Below, piece by piece: positions 61,214 to 64,000 of a stretch of 64,000 nucleotides of DNA; positions within the stretch are counted from its first letter, which is position 1; each line of letters starts with the position of its first letter. The DNA lies in the NCBI RefSeq assembly GCF_047314965.1, contig NZ_JBLBVK010000050.1, positions 56,405 through 120,404 of the forward strand, written 5' to 3'. Below the pieces are notes generated by a model. That model did no database searches. It saw only the letters and a program-made list of their open reading frames with translations, and had not been told where the DNA came from. This stretch comes from JAVJUV01 sp047314965. Its GTDB lineage: Bacteria > Pseudomonadota > Alphaproteobacteria > Rhodobacterales > Rhodobacteraceae. The position numbers and the translations under genes were made by a program.

Positions 61214-62218
61214 TCAGGCCGCATCGCGCTGGTCGATTTCCTCCAAGGCTGTCAGCAGCAGATCGATTCCGGCGCCCGGCTTCGTGGCCCCCTCGGACAG
61301 AATACGCCGCCACGCGCGTGCCCCGGGCCGCCCCAAGAACAGACCCATCATATGGCGCGTGATCGAGTGAAGCCGGCCACCCTCGGCCAGATGCGCCTCG
61401 ATATGGGGGATCATTCCCAGCACAACCTCGCGCGGTTCTTCATATGGGTTCGCGCCCCCGAATACCCGCCGATCCACATCGCCCAGGATGTCCCATGGCG
61501 AATGGTAGGCTGCTCGGCCGATCATGACTCCGCCCACTCCAGAATCAAGCAATTCTGACGCTTTATCAATGGATTCAACGCCGCCGTTAATGCTGATGTG
61601 AAGCTCCGGAAACTGGGCCTGCATGGCGAAGACCAGACTGTAATCCAGAGGCGGAACCTCGCGGTTTTCCTTGGGCGACAAGCCCTGAAGCCATGCCTTC
61701 CGCGCGTGGATGATTACGCGACGCACCCCGGCGGCCTGAACTTTCTCCAGAAAATCCGGCAGCACGACCACTGGGTCCTGATCATCGACACCGATCCTGC
61801 ACTTGACGGTCACCGGCACGTCCACCGTGGCGATCATCGCCGCGCAACATTCCGCAACGAGGTCCGGTGTCTTCATTAGAACCGCTCCGAATGTGCCCGA
61901 CTGCACCCGGTCAGACGGGCATCCCACGTTGAGGTTGATCTCGTCATACCCCTCGCCCTCGCCCATCTTGGCCGCCTCGGCCAATTCGGCCGGATCCGAC
62001 CCGCCCAACTGCAGCGCAACCGGATGTTCGAACGCATCAAACCGCAACAAATGCCGCGCCCCGCCCCGGACAAGCGCCGGAGCCGTCACCATCTCGGTGT
62101 ACAATAAGGCCCGCCGCGAGATTGAACGATGCAGGAACCGGCAGTGCCTGTCGGTCCAGTCCATCATGGGTGCGACGGACAGACGCCAAGGTACGATATG
62201 ATGCGGTTTTCTTTCCAT
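61214..62218 (-). CDS. dusA: tRNA-dihydrouridine(20/20a) synthase DusA
   Basis: 334 aa flavoenzyme reducing U20/U20a in the tRNA D-loop with NADPH. SVAPMMDWTDRHCRFLHR at the N-terminus is specific to DusA; NVGCPSDRVQSG holds the catalytic Cys; KCRIGVDDQD, IHARKAW and SINGGVES complete the FMN barrel. Monocistronic; an IS3-family remnant begins only about 14 nt upstream of the start. Confidence 0.96.
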   Translation of the reverse strand: MERKPHHIVPWRLSVAPMMDWTDRHCRFLHRSISRRALLYTEMVTAPALVRGGARHLLRFDAFEHPVALQLGGSDPAELAEAAKMGEGEGYDEINLNVGCPSDRVQSGTFGAVLMKTPDLVAECCAAMIATVDVPVTVKCRIGVDDQDPVVVLPDFLEKVQAAGVRRVIIHARKAWLQGLSPKENREVPPLDYSLVFAMQAQFPELHISINGGVESIDKASELLDSGVGGVMIGRAAYHSPWDILGDVDRRVFGGANPYEEPREVVLGMIPHIEAHLAEGGRLHSITRHMMGLFLGRPGARAWRRILSEGATKPGAGIDLLLTALEEIDQRDAA

Positions 62219-62265
62219 TGCTGACGTTTACTGATCTGCCCCAATCAAGTGGTCCGGGTTCATTC

Positions 62266-62970
62266 TTAGTGCATGACGGGTCGTGGCGCTACGGCTGGCG
62301 TAGCCGGCGAAATGGCTCCGGATGGCGAAGTCGTCCACCGGACGACCTCGGAAGCTGCCGGCCGGTAGCCTAGGGATGAGTCCTGCCGCTCGGTATTGTA
62401 GTGCTGGCGCAAGCTTTCAAAGACGATCCTCGCGTCAGCCAGGCCTTGGAAGATTTCGCCGTTTAGCAGCTCGTCCCGAAGCTTCGCGCTGAAGCTCTCG
62501 CAAAAGCCATTCTCCCACGGGCTGCCCGTCTCGGTGTTGGCGACCCTGGCGTCTATGGCTTCTATGGCGGCGATTCACTCTCCCACCCCCTTGGCCACGA
62601 ACTCCGGAACGTTGGCGGAACTGATGTGATCCGGGAAGCCTCGCAGGATGAGCTGATACGACAGCACATCGATGATATCCGTCGACCGGAACTTACGGTC
62701 GATCCGGATCGCCAGGCACTCCTGGGTGAACTCGTCGATCAGGTGGAGCGTTCGGAATCTCCTTCCGTTTGGTAGATCGATGCTGACCAAGCACTCCGCA
62801 GGCAAACCCTGCCGAGACCCGGAACTTCTGCCTGACCTGGTCGACGCAGGTACGGCAGCGGGAGGGCCTCAGAAGTTTCCGCGGGCAATCTCGGCGAGGA
62901 TCGGCTTCTCCAGCGTGAGAACCGACACGGCCTTCCGCAGCCGCTCGCCCTCTTTCTCAAACTACTTCAG
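62266..62970 (-). pseudogene. IS3-family transposase orfB remnant
   Basis: Pieces of the rve/DDE integrase are spread over different frames: RLRKAVSVLTLEKPILAEIARGNF (the coiled-coil end of orfA, out of frame), FRTLHLIDEFTQECLAIRIDRKF, ILRGFPDHISSANVPEFVAK and GSPWENGFCESF near the 3' end. The catalytic Asp of the usual RSDNGPEF motif is Ala here, and most of the orfB N-terminal half is missing or scrambled. Not functional. Confidence 0.85.
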
Positions 62971-63162
62971 TTACTTAGTGTGGCTCGTCTTTAGCCTTCC
63001 GTATTCCTTGCACCACCGATGGCAGGCGAACTGCATGACGCCGATCGACCGCACTGCCTCAGCCACCGACTGGCCTTGCGACGCCAATACGTCGACCTGC
63101 CGTAGCTTCGCGACGATCTCTTCCGGCTTGTGCTTCTTCTGGGGCATTTCTCGATCCTCCAT
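62971..63162 (-). pseudogene. IS3-family transposase orfA, truncated
   Basis: 63 aa. MPQKKHKPEEIVAKLRQVD and SVAEAVRSIGV are the N-terminal HTH of IS3-type orfA. It stops shortly after WCKEYGRLK, before the leucine-zipper part, which continues in another frame downstream. Compared with intact orfA (about 88-100 aa) it has lost its C-terminal third. Confidence 0.82.
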
Positions 63163-63221
63163 CAGGCTCGAAAGCCTACTTCAGGGAGGACCGCTTTTCA
63201 GGGGCCGGCCGCAGGAGCCAA

Positions 63222-63788
63222 CTAGCGGAACGACATGAGCGTCGTGCAGGATGGATCGCGAAAACGCAATTCAATGATGCTACCTGTATTGGGACGATAC
63301 TTCCGGCAGCGGCAGGCGGTATCGAAATCCATGCATGACACATGTCCGAAGATCATACGGTTGAGCCAATAGTGCCCAACAACGGCAACATGGGCGCTGG
63401 ATGGTTGCAAGCTGGCAAGGAACTCGCCTGCGCGCCTCCAGACGTCGATCAATGCTTCTCCGCCGGGGACCGGATCATGCGCATGCGCCTTGCGAAGCTT
63501 CAGTCCGAGCTCTTTCTTTGTCCGGCCTTCGTAAACGCCGAAATCGAATTCCATGAGACGTGGGTCCGTCTCGATGTCCAGACCCAGTTCTTCTGCCAAG
63601 GGACGCGCCGTTTCCATTGCCCGCGACAAGGGACTTGAAACAACGCGCTCTATCGAGAGAGGGGCAAGGTCGCGCATGATGTCTTCTGCCATCCGTTGGC
63701 CTTCGTCGTTCAACGGCACGTTCGAGCGACCGGCGAAGGTCTGGCCGCTTGTCGTGGTGGTGCCGTGGCGGATCAGAAAGAGCGACAC
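63222..63788 (-). CDS. Histidine phosphatase (phosphoglycerate mutase-like) family protein
   Basis: 188 aa. The phospho-histidine motif LIRHG is at residues 5-9, the second conserved Arg region is SSPLSRAMETARPL, and the other catalytic His lies in VVGHYW near residue 139. Start GTG at 63788. The gene overlaps the end of an upstream glycosyltransferase fragment by 16 nt, which suggests they were cotranscribed. The substrate is unknown; cobalamin-type (CobC) or sugar-phosphate phosphatases are relatives. The C-terminus ends just before the IS remnant and seems whole. Confidence 0.88.
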   Translation of the reverse strand: MSLFLIRHGTTTTSGQTFAGRSNVPLNDEGQRMAEDIMRDLAPLSIERVVSSPLSRAMETARPLAEELGLDIETDPRLMEFDFGVYEGRTKKELGLKLRKAHAHDPVPGGEALIDVWRRAGEFLASLQPSSAHVAVVGHYWLNRMIFGHVSCMDFDTACRCRKYRPNTGSIIELRFRDPSCTTLMSFR

Positions 63789-63860
63789 GGCCGGAGTTTC
63801 TCGTAGAGGGACGCCAGGCGTTCGGCCGAGGCGCTCCAGTCGAAGCGGGCCGACTGCAAC
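63773..63860 (-). pseudogene. 3' fragment of a glycosyltransferase gene, cut by an IS
   Basis: About 28 codons ending RFDWSASAERLASLYEKL and a short tail, stop at 63775-63773. This is the usual last helix of GT4-type glycosyltransferases. The frame runs into insertion-sequence DNA from about 63861, so the rest of the gene is displaced beyond the window or lost. The fragment is short, so the family call is tentative. Confidence 0.5.
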
Positions 63861-64000
63861 TGTCCTTCCCCCCTAGAACTGGGCCATTACTTTGGCCGCG
63901 AGAGGGGGATTGGGCATGGCGAGGAAGCGACATTCAGACGAAGACATCTTGAAGCTGCTGCGTGAGATTGAGCTGAAGCTGACGGCTGGTGGTGATGTGG
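63861..64000 (+). mobile_element. Second IS3-family element, left end (runs off window)
   Basis: The element probably starts at TGTCCTTCCCCCC (63861), since IS3-family ends begin with TG and the glycosyltransferase frame stops making sense there. The transposase orfA begins at 63916. It differs from the decayed element at 62232-63211 and looks intact in the visible part. Confidence 0.7.
63916..64000 (+). CDS. IS3-family transposase orfA, partial
   Basis: 28 codons visible: MARKRHSDEDILKLLREIEL, continuing KLTAGGDV, the N-terminal HTH of an IS3-family orfA. RBS-like GAGAGGGGG precedes the ATG at 63916. Truncated by the window end. Confidence 0.85.
   Translation, partial: MARKRHSDEDILKLLREIELKLTAGGDV

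Larger units (their letters stand above)
62232..63211 (-). mobile_element. Decayed IS3-family insertion sequence
   Basis: About 1 kb with imperfect terminal inverted repeats: GCCCCAATCAAGTGGTCC at 62238-62255 and, inverted, GCCCCTGAAAAGCGGTCC at 63205-63188 (13 of 18 positions agree). Inside are an IS3-type orfA and a broken orfB on the minus strand. The element separates dusA from the histidine phosphatase gene. Exact ends and a target duplication could not be fixed by eye. Confidence 0.82.

Noticed and set aside
1..64000. CRISPR arrays, rRNA operons, phage genes, biosynthetic gene clusters
   Set aside because: None found: no regularly spaced repeats, no rRNA, no structural phage genes and no NRPS, PKS or RiPP signatures.

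Overview
The window looks like a chromosomal segment of a marine-type alphaproteobacterium, most likely Rhodobacteraceae (Roseobacter group). The grounds are the rplU-rpmA-obg-proB block with two GNAT genes inserted, an L21 protein with a C-terminal helix-hairpin-helix extension, high GC, and many TRAP, TTT and ABC uptake systems for organic acids and phosphorus compounds. This is inferred from gene content only; no 16S rRNA is present.

Layout. (1) 86-5910: minus-strand housekeeping block (rplU, rpmA, two acetyltransferase genes, obg, proB) plus a secreted DUF2059 protein. (2) 6034-6123: tRNA-Ser(CGA), then about 0.6 kb without a convincing gene. (3) 6736-22833: a phosphorus-acquisition locus built around one divergent intergenic region at 16160-16328. 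Leftward run deoR, phnD, phnC, phnE, phnE, an atypical HAD hydrolase, ugpB, ugpA, ugpE and ugpC. Rightward run a Na/Pi cotransporter, a Nudix protein and an AfuABC-like ABC importer with a fused double permease. (4) 23068-30041: a leftward exported operon (amidohydrolase, YtkA-like protein, di-heme peroxidase/MauG protein) opposite a giant galactose-oxidase-like copper radical oxidase carrying a lectin domain and three cadherin-like repeats. (5) 30159-39771: LysR, flavin reductase, Gfo/Idh/MocA, BKACE, cupin, Ldh-type dehydrogenase, OsmC, a TTT transporter and an AEC carrier. (6) 39774-60761: a GntR-controlled catabolic region. A ten-gene leftward run encodes a zinc alcohol dehydrogenase, DapA-family aldolase, TRAP transporter, DUF1330, quinone oxidoreductase, DASS carrier, Gfo/Idh/MocA and HIBADH-type dehydrogenase. 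A rightward run encodes GntR, a CMD-family protein, a second TTT transporter, Gfo/Idh/MocA, a signal-less TRAP-binding-like protein and an LVIVD protein. A hydroxyacid dehydrogenase, cytochrome b561 and a second HIBADH-type gene follow. (7) 61214-64000: dusA, a decayed IS3-family element, a histidine phosphatase, and a glycosyltransferase tail cut by a second IS3-family element that runs off the window.

How it works together. Region 3 would let the cell import inorganic phosphate, phosphonate or phosphite-like compounds, glycerophosphoesters and probably sugar phosphates from one control point. Regions 5 and 6 combine at least five carboxylate uptake systems with NAD(P)-dependent dehydrogenases, an aldolase and a cleavage enzyme, which suggests catabolism of one or more hydroxylated or keto organic acids whose identity the sequence does not reveal. 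Perfect GntR-type palindromes in the 49710-49908 divergent promoter tie the two halves of region 6 to one regulator. Five of the six extracytoplasmic binding-protein genes are followed by a strong intergenic hairpin without a T tract, which probably sets binding-protein excess over the membrane subunits.
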